From: Bradyrhizobium sp. RP6
Lineage (GTDB): Bacteria > Pseudomonadota > Alphaproteobacteria > Rhizobiales > Xanthobacteraceae
Length of the DNA: 64,000 nucleotides
NCBI RefSeq assembly: GCF_003837805.1
Contig: NZ_RQIT01000002.1
Span: 620,001-684,000 of the forward strand
Direction of reading: 5' to 3'
Position 1 is the first letter of the stretch. Every line of letters begins with the position of its first letter. The position numbers were made by a program, and so were the translations under genes. Below, piece after piece: positions 8,549 through 16,599 of the stretch. The notes beneath the pieces are model-generated. The model searched no databases. It was not told the DNA's origin and saw only the letters and a program-made list of their open reading frames with translations.

Positions 8549-10060
8549 TCAGTAGTCGTTGTCGCTGCGAGCCGGCAGCTGACTGTCAGGCGCAAGGTCG
8601 CCGAACCGCGTAACCGAGGCTTCGAACGCCAAATCGACGGTGCCGGTCGGGCCGTGGCGCTGCTTGCCGATGATGACTTCGGCCTTTCCGTGCGCAAGAC
8701 TCATGTCGAGCTGCCACTTCTCGTGTTCAGGCGTGCCTGGGCGGGGCTCCTTCATCGCGAGGTAATATTCCTCGCGGTAAACGAACAGCACAACGTCGGC
8801 GTCCTGCTCGATTGATCCGGATTCACGCAAGTCGGAGAGCTGCGGCCGTTTGTCGTCGCGGGATTCGACCTGGCGTGAAAGCTGGGACAGCGCGATCACG
8901 GGAACGTTGAGCTCCTTGGCGAGCGCCTTCAGGCTGGTCGTGATCTCCGTGATTTCCTGCACGCGGCTGTCGCTGGCGCGTTTGCCGGAGCCGGACAGAA
9001 GCTGGATGTAGTCGATCACGAGAAGGTCGAGGCCCTTCTGGCGCTTCAGCCGGCGCGCGCGCGCCATCAGCTGCGCGATCGACAGGCCGCCGGTGGCATC
9101 GACATAGAACGGCAGCGATTGCAGCTCGATCGAGACCTCCCGGATCTTCTCGAAATCGGCTTCCGAGATGCCGCCGCGGCGGATGTGGGAGGAGGGAACG
9201 CCGGTGCGCTCGGCCACGATACGCGTGGCGAGCTGGTCGGCCGACATTTCGCAGGAGAAGAAGCCGATCACGCCACCATTGGCGGCCTTCGTGGTGCCAT
9301 CGGCCTGGAGTTCCGGAACGTAGGCTCGTGCGACATTGTAGGCGATATTGGTCGCGAGCGAGGTCTTGCCCATGCCGGGACGGCCCGCGACGATGATGAG
9401 GTCGGAGTGCTGCAGGCCGCCCATCTTGGTGTCGAGGTCGCGCATGCCTGTCGAGATGCCGGACAGCTTTCCGTCGCGCTGGAACGCCTTGGCGGCGAGA
9501 TCGACCGCGACCGCCAGCGCCTGCGAGAATTTCTGGAAGCCGCCGTCATAGCGGCCCGACTCGGCGAGCTCGTAAAGCTTGCGTTCGGCGTCCTCGATCT
9601 GCGCCCGCGGCTGGAAATCGACCGGCGCGTCATAGGCGACGTTGACCATGTCCTCGCCGATGCCGATCAGGTCGCGCCTGAGCGAGAGGTCGTAGATGGT
9701 GCGGCCGTAGTCCTGCGCATTGATGATGGTGGTGGCTTCGGCGGCGAGCCGCGCCAGATATTGTCCGATGGTCATGCCGCCGACATCGGTATCGGCGGGC
9801 AGGAACGTCTTCAGCGTGACGGGCGTTGCGATCTTGCCCATCCGGATCAGGCTGCCGGCGGTCTCGAAGATCGTCTGGTGCAGCGGCTCGAAGAAATGCT
9901 TCGCCTCCAGGAAGTCGGAGACGCGGTAGAAGGCGTCGTTGTTGACTAGGATCGCGCCCAGAAGGCTCTGTTCCGCCTCGATATTGTGCGGCGCGCTCCG
10001 ATAGGCGGGAGTTCCGGCATCGGGCGCGAGTTTGAGAACGTTCGAATCAGTCAGGGCCAT
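8549..10060 (-). CDS. dnaB: replicative DNA helicase DnaB
   Basis: A 503-residue hexameric 5'-3' helicase of the replication fork. The N-terminal primase-interacting domain begins PHNIEAEQSLLGAIL; the RecA-like domain has Walker A GRPGMGKTS, Walker B LLVIDYIQLLSG, and the C-terminal motif SQLSRQVESRDDKRPQLSDLRESG. No intein is seen. Length and order are normal. It is followed by alr on the same strand, but the usual upstream rplI lies 4.5 kb away behind opposite-strand genes. Confidence 0.97.
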   Translation of the reverse strand: MALTDSNVLKLAPDAGTPAYRSAPHNIEAEQSLLGAILVNNDAFYRVSDFLEAKHFFEPLHQTIFETAGSLIRMGKIATPVTLKTFLPADTDVGGMTIGQYLARLAAEATTIINAQDYGRTIYDLSLRRDLIGIGEDMVNVAYDAPVDFQPRAQIEDAERKLYELAESGRYDGGFQKFSQALAVAVDLAAKAFQRDGKLSGISTGMRDLDTKMGGLQHSDLIIVAGRPGMGKTSLATNIAYNVARAYVPELQADGTTKAANGGVIGFFSCEMSADQLATRIVAERTGVPSSHIRRGGISEADFEKIREVSIELQSLPFYVDATGGLSIAQLMARARRLKRQKGLDLLVIDYIQLLSGSGKRASDSRVQEITEITTSLKALAKELNVPVIALSQLSRQVESRDDKRPQLSDLRESGSIEQDADVVLFVYREEYYLAMKEPRPGTPEHEKWQLDMSLAHGKAEVIIGKQRHGPTGTVDLAFEASVTRFGDLAPDSQLPARSDNDY

Positions 10061-10349
10061 GGTCGGACGTGCTTAGCAATTTTCTTGGGCGGATGCGGGG
10101 CCGGGATAAAGCGCCGCCTTAGGCGAAAGCGGAAGCAAAAGCTGACCGCTATCAACCGCTCAGTTAAAATGGTGGATGATTAGCAGTCGCAGCATGCGCC
10201 GCGCTTGACGGATTTCCGCGGAACTTACTCGTCCCAGGAGGCCGCGAGCGTGCCATGGAAAAATCCTGAAACCCATGAACCCTATCGACTGACTGAGAGA
10301 CCTATTGAGAGCGCGCGAAATGACGCACGCTGGCCGCATTCGGCTCGGT

Positions 10350-10469
10350 TCAGACCAGCAGGAGGTAGACCAGCGCAACCAGGGCGGCCCCAACGCCGGT
10401 GGCGATCAGGGCATAATCGGTACGGAGGTCGTCCGGCACGTCCAATGAGGTTCGGGTCTCTTTGCTCAT
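10350..10469 (-). CDS. tiny single-pass membrane protein (39 aa), unrecognised
   Basis: A 39-residue frame beginning MSKETRTSLDVPDDL, with one hydrophobic segment (YALIATGVGAALVALVYLLLV) ending at the stop. A short polar N-terminus and one helix suggest a small inner-membrane peptide. The ribosome site is weak. The start lies 33 bases from a perfect CRP-type palindrome and opposite another small gene, so both may share a control region. I do not recognise a family. Confidence 0.45.
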   Translation of the reverse strand: MSKETRTSLDVPDDLRTDYALIATGVGAALVALVYLLLV

Positions 10470-10502
10470 GGCGACGGTCTAAGACAGGCCCGACCAGACT
10501 TG

Positions 10503-10518
10503 TGTGAAGCAGATCACA
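10503..10518. promoter_or_regulatory. perfect CRP-type site TGTGA-N6-TCACA
   Basis: TGTGAAGCAGATCACA has fully symmetric half-sites of the CRP/Fnr-superfamily consensus. It sits between the divergent starts of two small genes (33 bases from the 10469 start, 78 bases from the 10597 start). Three Crp/Fnr-family regulators are encoded in this window. Which protein binds here is inference. Confidence 0.6.
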
Positions 10519-10596
10519 TCTCCCCGGATTCTTTCGGGGATAATGCGGAACAGCAAGGCCGGCCCGGGATTGTCCTATTCCCCCGCCAACAGGGAC

Positions 10597-10815
10597 ATGA
10601 GGCGAGCGATGCAGCCAGAACGGCAGCACCTGAACTGGCAAAGCGAGGCCGGCAGCCGGCTCTGGCTGTCCGGGTTAATCGCGGCCATGGAGCACGCCGA
10701 ACGGCCCGACGTCCGTCGCCAGCCGCTCGCGCCCGAGATCCTGATCCAGCTGCGCGCGCAACTGGCGCTAACGGCCTCCGTCCGGACCTCCCTGATGTCG
10801 ACCCTGCGTCACTAG
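10597..10815 (+). CDS. small hypothetical protein (72 aa)
   Basis: A small soluble protein beginning MRRAMQPERQHLNW, with a predicted helical middle (SRLWLSGLIAAMEHAE) and C-terminus. AGGGA lies immediately before the ATG at 10597; an alternative ATG at 10609 follows AGGCGAG. The frame extends upstream to 10504, but that part crosses the CRP-type site and a hairpin (CCCCGGATTCTTTCGGGG), so I exclude it. No family is recognised. Confidence 0.45.
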   Translation: MRRAMQPERQHLNWQSEAGSRLWLSGLIAAMEHAERPDVRRQPLAPEILIQLRAQLALTASVRTSLMSTLRH

Positions 10816-10824
10816 GACCAGGGT

Positions 10825-12075
10825 CTATTCACCAGCCAGCTTGAGTCTGGGCACGGCGGAGCCTTCACGCGCCCGCAACCGGGCTTCCTCCCGCTGGATG
10901 TAGTCGCGGGTCATCGGCACCACGCCCTGGCGACGGGTAAGCTGGATCTGGAAGTTCATCATGGCTTGCTTGCGGAACGTCATCTCGCAGGCGGCCAGGT
11001 AGAACTCCCACATCAGGGCGAAGCGCTCGTCGTAGAGCTGCACCGCCTCCTCGCGCCGCGCCATGAAGCGCTCTCGCCAGGCCTTCAGCGTCTCGGCATA
11101 GTGCAGGCGCAGAATCTCGATGTCGCAGACCAGGAGGCCCGCACGCTCGATCGCCGGCAGCACCTCCGACAGGGCGGGGATGTAGCCGCCAGGGAAGATG
11201 TATTTGGCGATCCAGGGATTGGTCGAGTCCGGGCCCTGCGAACGGCCGATCGCGTGCAGCAGCATGACGCCGTCCTCGCTCAGCAATTCGGCGCAGCGCT
11301 GAAAATAGGCGTCGTAGAACCTTGCCCCGACATGTTCGAACATACCGACCGAGACGATGCGGTCGAACGTACCGTCAACGTCGCGATAATCCTGGAGCTG
11401 AAATCTGGCCGAGTCCGTCAGGCCCTTTTCGGCAGCGCGCGCATTGGCGACCTGCAACTGCTCGGTCGACAGCGTGATGCCGGTGACATCGGCGCCGGCG
11501 ATCTCGGCGAGATAGAGCCCGAGGCCGCCCCAGCCGGAGCCGATGTCGAGCACGCGCTGACCGTCCTTGATCAGGAGCTTCGCTGCAATGTGCCGTTTCT
11601 TGGCAAGTTGCGCGTCGTCGAGCGGCGTCTCGGGCGTTTCGAAATAGGCGCAGCTATATTGTTTGTCGGCATCGAGAAAGAGCGAATAGAGCCGGCCGTC
11701 GAGATCATAGTGATGGGCGACGTTGTGGCGGGAGCGGGTGCGGGGATTGAATTGCTTCAGGTGCCGCGTCAGGTAGCGCAGGTGCCACCACGGTTTCGCC
11801 CAGTGCGGCAATAGGTCGGGTTGATCGAGCAGGATCGCGAGGGCATCTGCTATGGTGCCGCGCTCGACCACGAACTCGCCGTCCATATAGGCCTCGCCGA
11901 GCCCGAGCTCGGGATTGACGAGGCTCTTCCGCTCCGCGTCCGCGGTGACGAAGCGCACCGCGACCGGCTCGCCGGAGCCGTCGCCGACGGTGAACTTCGA
12001 TCCGTTTGCGCTGGTCACCGTCATCGACCCGCGCCGGATGAACTGAGACAGGAATCTGCGTAACAAACGGTCCAT
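10825..12075 (-). CDS. cfa: cyclopropane-fatty-acyl-phospholipid synthase family methyltransferase
   Basis: A 416-residue SAM-dependent enzyme expected to convert cis-unsaturated acyl chains in membrane phospholipids to cyclopropane chains. The SAM motif is VLDIGSGWGGLGLYLAE; the CFA signatures GITLSTEQLQVA, QDYRDVDGTFDRIVSVGMFEHVG and YIFPGGYIPAL are present. The frame runs upstream to 12168, but I chose the ATG at 12073-12075, which has GAGAGG at good spacing and gives MDRLLRRFLSQ. It stands alone, convergent with a small hypothetical gene. Confidence 0.93.
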   Translation of the reverse strand: MDRLLRRFLSQFIRRGSMTVTSANGSKFTVGDGSGEPVAVRFVTADAERKSLVNPELGLGEAYMDGEFVVERGTIADALAILLDQPDLLPHWAKPWWHLRYLTRHLKQFNPRTRSRHNVAHHYDLDGRLYSLFLDADKQYSCAYFETPETPLDDAQLAKKRHIAAKLLIKDGQRVLDIGSGWGGLGLYLAEIAGADVTGITLSTEQLQVANARAAEKGLTDSARFQLQDYRDVDGTFDRIVSVGMFEHVGARFYDAYFQRCAELLSEDGVMLLHAIGRSQGPDSTNPWIAKYIFPGGYIPALSEVLPAIERAGLLVCDIEILRLHYAETLKAWRERFMARREEAVQLYDERFALMWEFYLAACEMTFRKQAMMNFQIQLTRRQGVVPMTRDYIQREEARLRAREGSAVPRLKLAGE

Positions 12076-12352
12076 CGACATGTCCTCTCGAGCGAACCCG
12101 AAAGATGCGACTAACCCGGCCTTCACATCTGACGCCCAGGCGCCGCAGCGGTTCCTATGCGTTTGCATCCAAATCTAGCGATGCGGTTCCGGCCGCGCTA
12201 TTGCGCTGTATTCAAAGCCGATATTCGAAAATAGCTTAATCACATCCTTGCGCGCGGAGCCTGCTTCCATTCGCAGCTCAATCGGTTAAAAGGTTGACCG
12301 CGCCGCGCCGGAGGCCGGCTGCATTCGCGTAAATTCAATGGAGATGATGGGA

Positions 12353-13297
12353 ATGTCGAGCCGAGCGCTCAGCCTCGCGACGGTATTGCTTCTGACCGGC
12401 TTCGGCGCGGCCGATACCGTTTTTGCGCAGGCGACGAACCTCGAGGCCGGCAAGACCCCGTCCCAGCTTTTCGCGCAGACCTGCAATGCCTGCCACAAGA
12501 GCCCGCGCGGACTTTTGAAATCCGTGGCGCCGGGTTCGCTGCCCGGATTCCTGCGCCAGCACTACACGACGAGCTCTGACATGGCGGGCGTCCTTGCCTC
12601 CTATCTGATCTCCAACGGTGCCACCGACGCCCGCTACCAGGCCAAGGACGGCAAGAAGGACGGAGCCAATACTGCTCCGGGCCAGTCGCCTGAGCATCAG
12701 GGCCGCCGCCACCGTTCGCAAGAGGCCGCCAAGCCGGACGGCGAGGGTGCTACTCCGGCGCCCGAGGGCGCGCGCCAGAAACGCGCTGCGCGGCCCGCCG
12801 GGGAAAGCGCGCCGCCGGAGGGACAGGCAGCGCCCGAGCCGCGCAAAGGCAAGCGGCGCGTTAAGCCGGGCACTGAGGAAGCCCCGAAGGTCGATGCCGC
12901 CGCGCCGGCTGCCGAGGACAAGAAGAGCGAGCCAAGGCCTCAGACCGTCAAGCCTGACAGCGCCAAGGCCGAGCCCGACAGCGGCAAGGCAACCGAGACT
13001 CCCGTTGAGACCAAGCCGGATAGCTCAAAGGTCGAGCCGCGCGGCAGCGAAGCTCCGGCATTGCGATCCGACCCGGTCCCGCAGGCGACGCCGGCTGCAC
13101 CTGCCGCGGCAAAGCCCGCCGAGCCGGCGTTGCCCAAGCCGGCGGAAGAGGCTGCTTCCAAGCCGGCCGCGCCTGCGACCAGCCCCGAACCGGCAGCCAA
13201 GCCGCAGCAGGAGCCGGCACGGCCCGCGGCCGCTGCAGCTCCGCCCGCGGCTCCAGCCGAGTCATCCGGTCCGCCCGCACCGCCAATCTCGCGCTAA
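12353..13297 (+). CDS. exported haem-c-motif protein with long Pro/Ala-rich tail
   Basis: About 314 residues. A signal peptide ends near VFAQ. A short cytochrome-c-like domain follows with a single CxxCH motif (C44, C47, H48: CNACHKS) and a possible distal Met in SSDMAGVL. From about residue 100 the sequence becomes a low-complexity Pro/Ala/Lys/Glu-rich tail of more than 200 residues ending PPAPPISR. The ATG at 12353 has GGAG nine bases upstream and gives MSSRALSLATV; earlier in-frame ATGs at 12338 and 12344 are less well placed. Haem attachment is inferred from the motif. It may instead be a periplasmic structural protein. Confidence 0.7.
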   Translation: MSSRALSLATVLLLTGFGAADTVFAQATNLEAGKTPSQLFAQTCNACHKSPRGLLKSVAPGSLPGFLRQHYTTSSDMAGVLASYLISNGATDARYQAKDGKKDGANTAPGQSPEHQGRRHRSQEAAKPDGEGATPAPEGARQKRAARPAGESAPPEGQAAPEPRKGKRRVKPGTEEAPKVDAAAPAAEDKKSEPRPQTVKPDSAKAEPDSGKATETPVETKPDSSKVEPRGSEAPALRSDPVPQATPAAPAAAKPAEPALPKPAEEAASKPAAPATSPEPAAKPQQEPARPAAAAAPPAAPAESSGPPAPPISR

Positions 13298-13318
13298 GTC
13301 CGCGACGTTCTTTAGCTT

Positions 13319-13353
13319 GATACGGAGGCCGCCTTCATCGCGGCCTCCGTATC
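13319..13353. terminator. strong 14-bp hairpin after the haem-motif gene
   Basis: GATACGGAGGCCGC and its exact complement GCGGCCTCCGTATC flank a seven-base loop. It begins 22 bases after the stop at 13297 and lies before the TetR operator. No T-run follows, but the stem is very stable; terminator function is inferred. Confidence 0.65.
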
Positions 13354-13366
13354 ATATTGACCCGCA

Positions 13367-13383
13367 CTAGAGTACTGCTCTAG
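13367..13383. promoter_or_regulatory. palindromic operator for TetR regulator, CTAGAG-N5-CTCTAG
   Basis: A perfect 6-5-6 palindrome 23 bases before the TetR start at 13406. Its position suggests that it covers the promoter and mediates autoregulation. Binding is inferred from position and symmetry. Confidence 0.55.
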
Positions 13384-13405
13384 AGTAAGACTCCAGGAGA
13401 TGGCG

Positions 13406-14002
13406 ATGGCGACGAGCGTGCGAGACGACCTGTTGGCGGCCGGGCTGCAGGTGTTCGACCGCGTCGGTTTCGAAGCCGCGACGGTGGCCGCGATCCGCGC
13501 CCGGGCCCGCGCCTCCAACGGCAGCTTCTTTCACGTCTTCGGCTCGAAGAAGGAGCTCGCCGGCGCGCTGTTTCTCGAGGTCTTGCGGCACTACCATGCC
13601 GCGGTGCTGGCCGCGCTCGATCCTGCGCCCGATGCGGAGCAGGGCATCGATCGCTTGATCCGGGCCCATCTCGACTGGGTCGTCACCAGCCGGCGCGAGG
13701 CGCGCTACCTCTTCGAGATTTCGCGCAGCGAATGGGGCGAGGACGTGCGCGATGCCCAGCGCGCGCAGAACGCGCGGCTCGCCGAAGGCATCGAGCGCTG
13801 GCGCGCGCCGCTGGTTGCAAGCCGCGAGCTTCTGCCGATGACGCCGGTGATGTTCGTCAGCCAGCTGATCGGTCCGGCGCAGATCTTCTGCCGTGCCTTT
13901 CTGTCGGGTCGCGACCGCACCGATCCGCGCATCGAGGCGGATACGCTGATCGCCTGCGCCAATCGTGCGCTGAGGCCGTTCGATCGCATCATCAAGAAAT
14001 AG
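13406..14002 (+). CDS. TetR/AcrR family transcriptional regulator
   Basis: A 198-residue regulator with the N-terminal TetR helix-turn-helix (LLAAGLQVFDRVGFEAATVAAI, then SNGSFFHVFGSKKELAGALF). The C-terminal ligand domain cannot be assigned. AGGAG is adjacent to the ATG at 13400, so the second ATG at 13406, six bases downstream, is preferred. A thioesterase gene follows 11 bases after its stop, pointing to acyl-CoA or aromatic-acid control. A palindrome at 13367-13383 is the likely operator. Confidence 0.88.
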   Translation: MATSVRDDLLAAGLQVFDRVGFEAATVAAIRARARASNGSFFHVFGSKKELAGALFLEVLRHYHAAVLAALDPAPDAEQGIDRLIRAHLDWVVTSRREARYLFEISRSEWGEDVRDAQRAQNARLAEGIERWRAPLVASRELLPMTPVMFVSQLIGPAQIFCRAFLSGRDRTDPRIEADTLIACANRALRPFDRIIKK

Positions 14003-14013
14003 GGAGAGACTGC

Positions 14014-14481
14014 ATGCGGGCCGAAGCTGATCCGGAATTCGCACCGATTGCCGAGCGCATCCACGCCAATGTCGGCCGGCAGGGCTTTATGAACCTGGTG
14101 GGCGCCGAGCTGTGCGAATTGTCGCGCGGCACCTGCACCATCGCGGTGGAGCGCCGGCCCGAGCTGCTTCAGCAGCACGGCTTCTTTCATGGCGGCGTTA
14201 CCGCCTTCCTGGTCGACAACGCCACGACGATCGCTGCCGCCACCTCCCGCGGCCAGCCGGCGCTGACGGCCGAATACAAGCTCAATTTATTGTCGCCAGC
14301 GGTCGGCGAAAAGCTGATCTGCCGGGCAAAGGTGATCAAGCCGGGCCGACAGGTCGCGGTGGTTGCCGCCGATGTGTTCTGCGTCAGCGACGGCGTCGAG
14401 AAGCACACGGCAACGGCGCTGGCCTCGATCGCGATGCTGAACGAAGACGTCGCCGGCAAAACGAAAAGCCCGGCCGCGTGA
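14014..14481 (+). CDS. PaaI-family hotdog thioesterase
   Basis: A 155-residue hotdog-fold thioesterase expected to hydrolyse acyl- or aryl-CoA. The family signature is visible as QQHGFFHGGVTAFLVDNA (the HGG loop with Asp), followed by TAEYKLNLLSPAVGEKL. GGGAGAG precedes the ATG at 14014. It is in an operon with the upstream TetR gene. Its last codons form one arm of a hairpin terminator, so the stop codon lies in the loop. The substrate is not known. Confidence 0.88.
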   Translation: MRAEADPEFAPIAERIHANVGRQGFMNLVGAELCELSRGTCTIAVERRPELLQQHGFFHGGVTAFLVDNATTIAAATSRGQPALTAEYKLNLLSPAVGEKLICRAKVIKPGRQVAVVAADVFCVSDGVEKHTATALASIAMLNEDVAGKTKSPAA

Positions 14482-14494
14482 GGCAGCCGGGCTT
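14466..14494 (+). terminator. terminator hairpin overlapping the thioesterase stop
   Basis: Nine-base arms AAGCCCGGC and GCCGGGCTT enclose an 11-base loop containing the TGA, followed by CGTTGTCTCTT. This fits a rho-independent-like terminator for the TetR-thioesterase operon. Confidence 0.6.
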
Positions 14495-14505
14495 CGTTGT
14501 CTCTT

Positions 14506-14586
14506 CGTCATTGCCGGGCTTGACCCGGCAATCCATCAAAAAGATCCTTTGACGATGGATTGCGCGGGGCAAGCCCGCGCATGACG
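14506..14586. repeat. REP-like three-armed palindromic element
   Basis: Outer arms CGTCAT/ATGACG enclose two hairpins (TGCCGGG-CTTGA-CCCGGCA and GCGCGGG-GCAAG-CCCGCGC) and a middle ATCCATC/GATGGAT pair, which would fold into a cruciform. This architecture and the GGGCTTGACCCGGCAATCCATC type of core are typical of repetitive intergenic elements in Bradyrhizobiaceae. It lies between the convergent thioesterase and rplI genes. Confidence 0.75.
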
Positions 14587-14595
14587 GCTTGTGGC

Positions 14596-15195
14596 TTACT
14601 TCTCTTCCGCAGCAGGGGCCGGCTCGACTTCGTCGTGCTGGGCTTCCGGATCGAAGAACTCGCCGGCGGCGGCGATCGCCTCGGCCGCCGCATCGCGATC
14701 CTCGTTGCGGGTCGAGATGTCCTCGCCGCGGTTGATGCGCTCGGCCTCGTCTTGGCTGCGCGCGACTGTGACGGTGATCTCGACCTCGACCTCGGGGTGA
14801 ACCGCAACCGTGACCGTGTGCTTGCCGATGGTCTTGATCGGCGCGTCGAGCTGCACCTGCGGACGTTCGAGGTGGACGCCGTCGGCTTCGAACGCCATGA
14901 CGATGTCGCGCACGGTGACCGAGCCGAACAGCTGGCCGGCTTCGGAGGCCTGGCGGATCACGATGATGTTCTTGCCCTGGATCTTCTCGGCGACCTTGGA
15001 CGCTTCGCCCTTGGCCTGGAGATTGCGGGCTTCGAGCTCGGCCTTCATGCCGTCATACTTGGCACGGTTGTCGGCGGTGGCGCGCAGCGCCTTGCCGCGC
15101 TTGAGCAGGAAATTGCGAGCGTAGCCGTCGCGAACCTTCACGACTTCGCCCATCTGGCCGAGCTTGTTGACGCGTTCCAGCAAAATGACTTCCAT
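14596..15195 (-). CDS. rplI: 50S ribosomal protein L9
   Basis: A 199-residue ribosomal protein L9 that binds 23S rRNA. The N-terminal rRNA-binding domain reads [19 protein letters not shown] with the [13 protein letters not shown] motif, then the long connecting helix and the C-terminal domain. It is about 50 residues longer than E. coli L9, with an acidic Ala/Glu-rich tail typical of alphaproteobacterial forms. It is the last gene of rpsF-rpsR-DUF2232-rplI and ends next to a REP-like element. Confidence 0.97.
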   Translation of the reverse strand: MEVILLERVNKLGQMGEVVKVRDGYARNFLLKRGKALRATADNRAKYDGMKAELEARNLQAKGEASKVAEKIQGKNIIVIRQASEAGQLFGSVTVRDIVMAFEADGVHLERPQVQLDAPIKTIGKHTVTVAVHPEVEVEITVTVARSQDEAERINRGEDISTRNEDRDAAAEAIAAAGEFFDPEAQHDEVEPAPAAEEK

Positions 15196-15243
15196 ATTCG
15201 TTCTCCTCTTGAAGTGCTCTGTAGGTTTCAGTTTCGGGGGGAC

Positions 15244-16221
15244 TTAAGGGGTTGGCAGCGGGGGCGGCTGCCGGCTGCGCAGGAAGCGCTCGCGAAAACC
15301 GAACACGGCATCCGCAAGACCCAGGATCACCATCGCGATCACGGGCCATCCAAACACGACGACGACGGCGTAGGTCGAGCCGAGCCAGAACGTGCGGCTC
15401 TTCAGCGCGAGCGTCAGCGTATGCAGCACGGCGAAACCGGTCAGCGCATAGGCCATCATCAGCGCGGCCGTGGCGATCTGCGCGACGGTGGCAGGCAGCC
15501 CGCCGGTGAAGCACAAGGCGAGCGCGATGCAGAGTGCCACCAGGGTCATTGGCGGCAGCTCTGCCGTCTTCAGATCCGGCCAGGGACGGCGCAGCCGGCC
15601 CGACGTCGCGGTCACCTTGGCGCCGAGCCAGAGGTTGAGAGTCAGTGTCATCATCGCGATGATGGTGGCGCCGGCCGGTACGATCCGCACCAGCGCGTCG
15701 ACGAATTGGCTGGCTTCGCCCGAGGTTTGCGGGTCGGTGGCGCGGAGGAGGCGCATCAGGCCGCGCCGCAGCGTGCCGGTGATGGTCTCGGCGTCGGTGC
15801 CGAGCGTGAGCAGGGCGGCCATCGTGGTCAGCGTGGCAAAGCCTGCGATCCAGAGCAGGATGCGGCCGATCGGATACCACTCGATCTCGGGCTTTGCCGG
15901 CGGTTCGGCGGCTGCGTCCGGCGCGAGGCTTCCCACCTGCCGGCCGAGCAGGACGAGATGACCAAGCCACCAGGCCGGCAATGCGACGGTGACGGCGAAG
16001 GCGATGCAGTAGGGCAGGCCGAACAGGGCGCCGAGGCCGATCGCGGCGACAATGCCGCCGAGGCTCGCGCAAAGTGGTCCCCAGCCGATCGCGGCGACCA
16101 TCAGCGGCAGAGGTGCGAGGTAAAACAGGACGAGCGAGATCAGCGCGCCCGAGATGATCGAGGCGAACATCAGGGCCGACGCGGCGCCGGCGATCAGGGC
16201 TATCAGTCCAAAAGCCATCAT
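15244..16221 (-). CDS. DUF2232 polytopic membrane protein
   Basis: A membrane protein of about 325 residues with roughly eight to nine hydrophobic segments, matching the DUF2232/YybS-like proteins that sit between rpsR and rplI in many alphaproteobacteria. No catalytic motif is visible; the fold resembles small-molecule permease components, but function is unknown. I chose the ATG at 16219-16221 (MMAFGLIALIAG), with GGGAG upstream; the frame also allows an ATG at 16272 that adds a 17-residue polar leader. Position suggests co-transcription with ribosomal genes. Confidence 0.8.
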   Translation of the reverse strand: MMAFGLIALIAGAASALMFASIISGALISLVLFYLAPLPLMVAAIGWGPLCASLGGIVAAIGLGALFGLPYCIAFAVTVALPAWWLGHLVLLGRQVGSLAPDAAAEPPAKPEIEWYPIGRILLWIAGFATLTTMAALLTLGTDAETITGTLRRGLMRLLRATDPQTSGEASQFVDALVRIVPAGATIIAMMTLTLNLWLGAKVTATSGRLRRPWPDLKTAELPPMTLVALCIALALCFTGGLPATVAQIATAALMMAYALTGFAVLHTLTLALKSRTFWLGSTYAVVVVFGWPVIAMVILGLADAVFGFRERFLRSRQPPPLPTP

Positions 16222-16354
16222 CAGCTGTCCCGCTCCCTTCGAGCGGTTAGAGGCGTCGCTTGCCCCAACCATCGGCGACCGGACGACCCGGAAGCCTTAT
16301 GAGTTCGAAAAGTTGCGACCGGCGGCGCGATGGCCGCCGGTCGAATTGGTCGTG

Positions 16355-16594
16355 TTAGCGAATGACGTAGGGCAGCAGGCCCAGGAAGCGCGCGCGCTTG
16401 ATGGCGCGGGCGAGCTCACGCTGCTTCTTCGCGGACACCGCCGTGATGCGGCTCGGCACGATCTTGCCGCGCTCGGAGACGTAACGCATCAGCAGCTTGG
16501 AGTCCTTGTAGTCGATCTTCGGCGCATTGGCGCCCGTGAACGGGCAGCTCTTGCGACGACGGAAAAACGGGCGACGTGCACCAGCTTCAGCCAT
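16355..16594 (-). CDS. rpsR: 30S ribosomal protein S18
   Basis: A 79-residue S18 with the family signature [20 protein letters not shown] and the C-terminal [15 protein letters not shown]18 pairs with S6 on the 30S platform, and rpsF lies only five bases upstream. Length and start are standard. Confidence 0.98.
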   Translation of the reverse strand: MAEAGARRPFFRRRKSCPFTGANAPKIDYKDSKLLMRYVSERGKIVPSRITAVSAKKQRELARAIKRARFLGLLPYVIR

Positions 16595-16599
16595 TGTTC

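Noticed and set aside
14560..16302. 580-codon plus-strand frame over rplI and DUF2232
   Set aside because: Lies antisense to clearly recognised ribosomal L9 and a membrane protein; Arg/Gly/Gln-rich with no domain.
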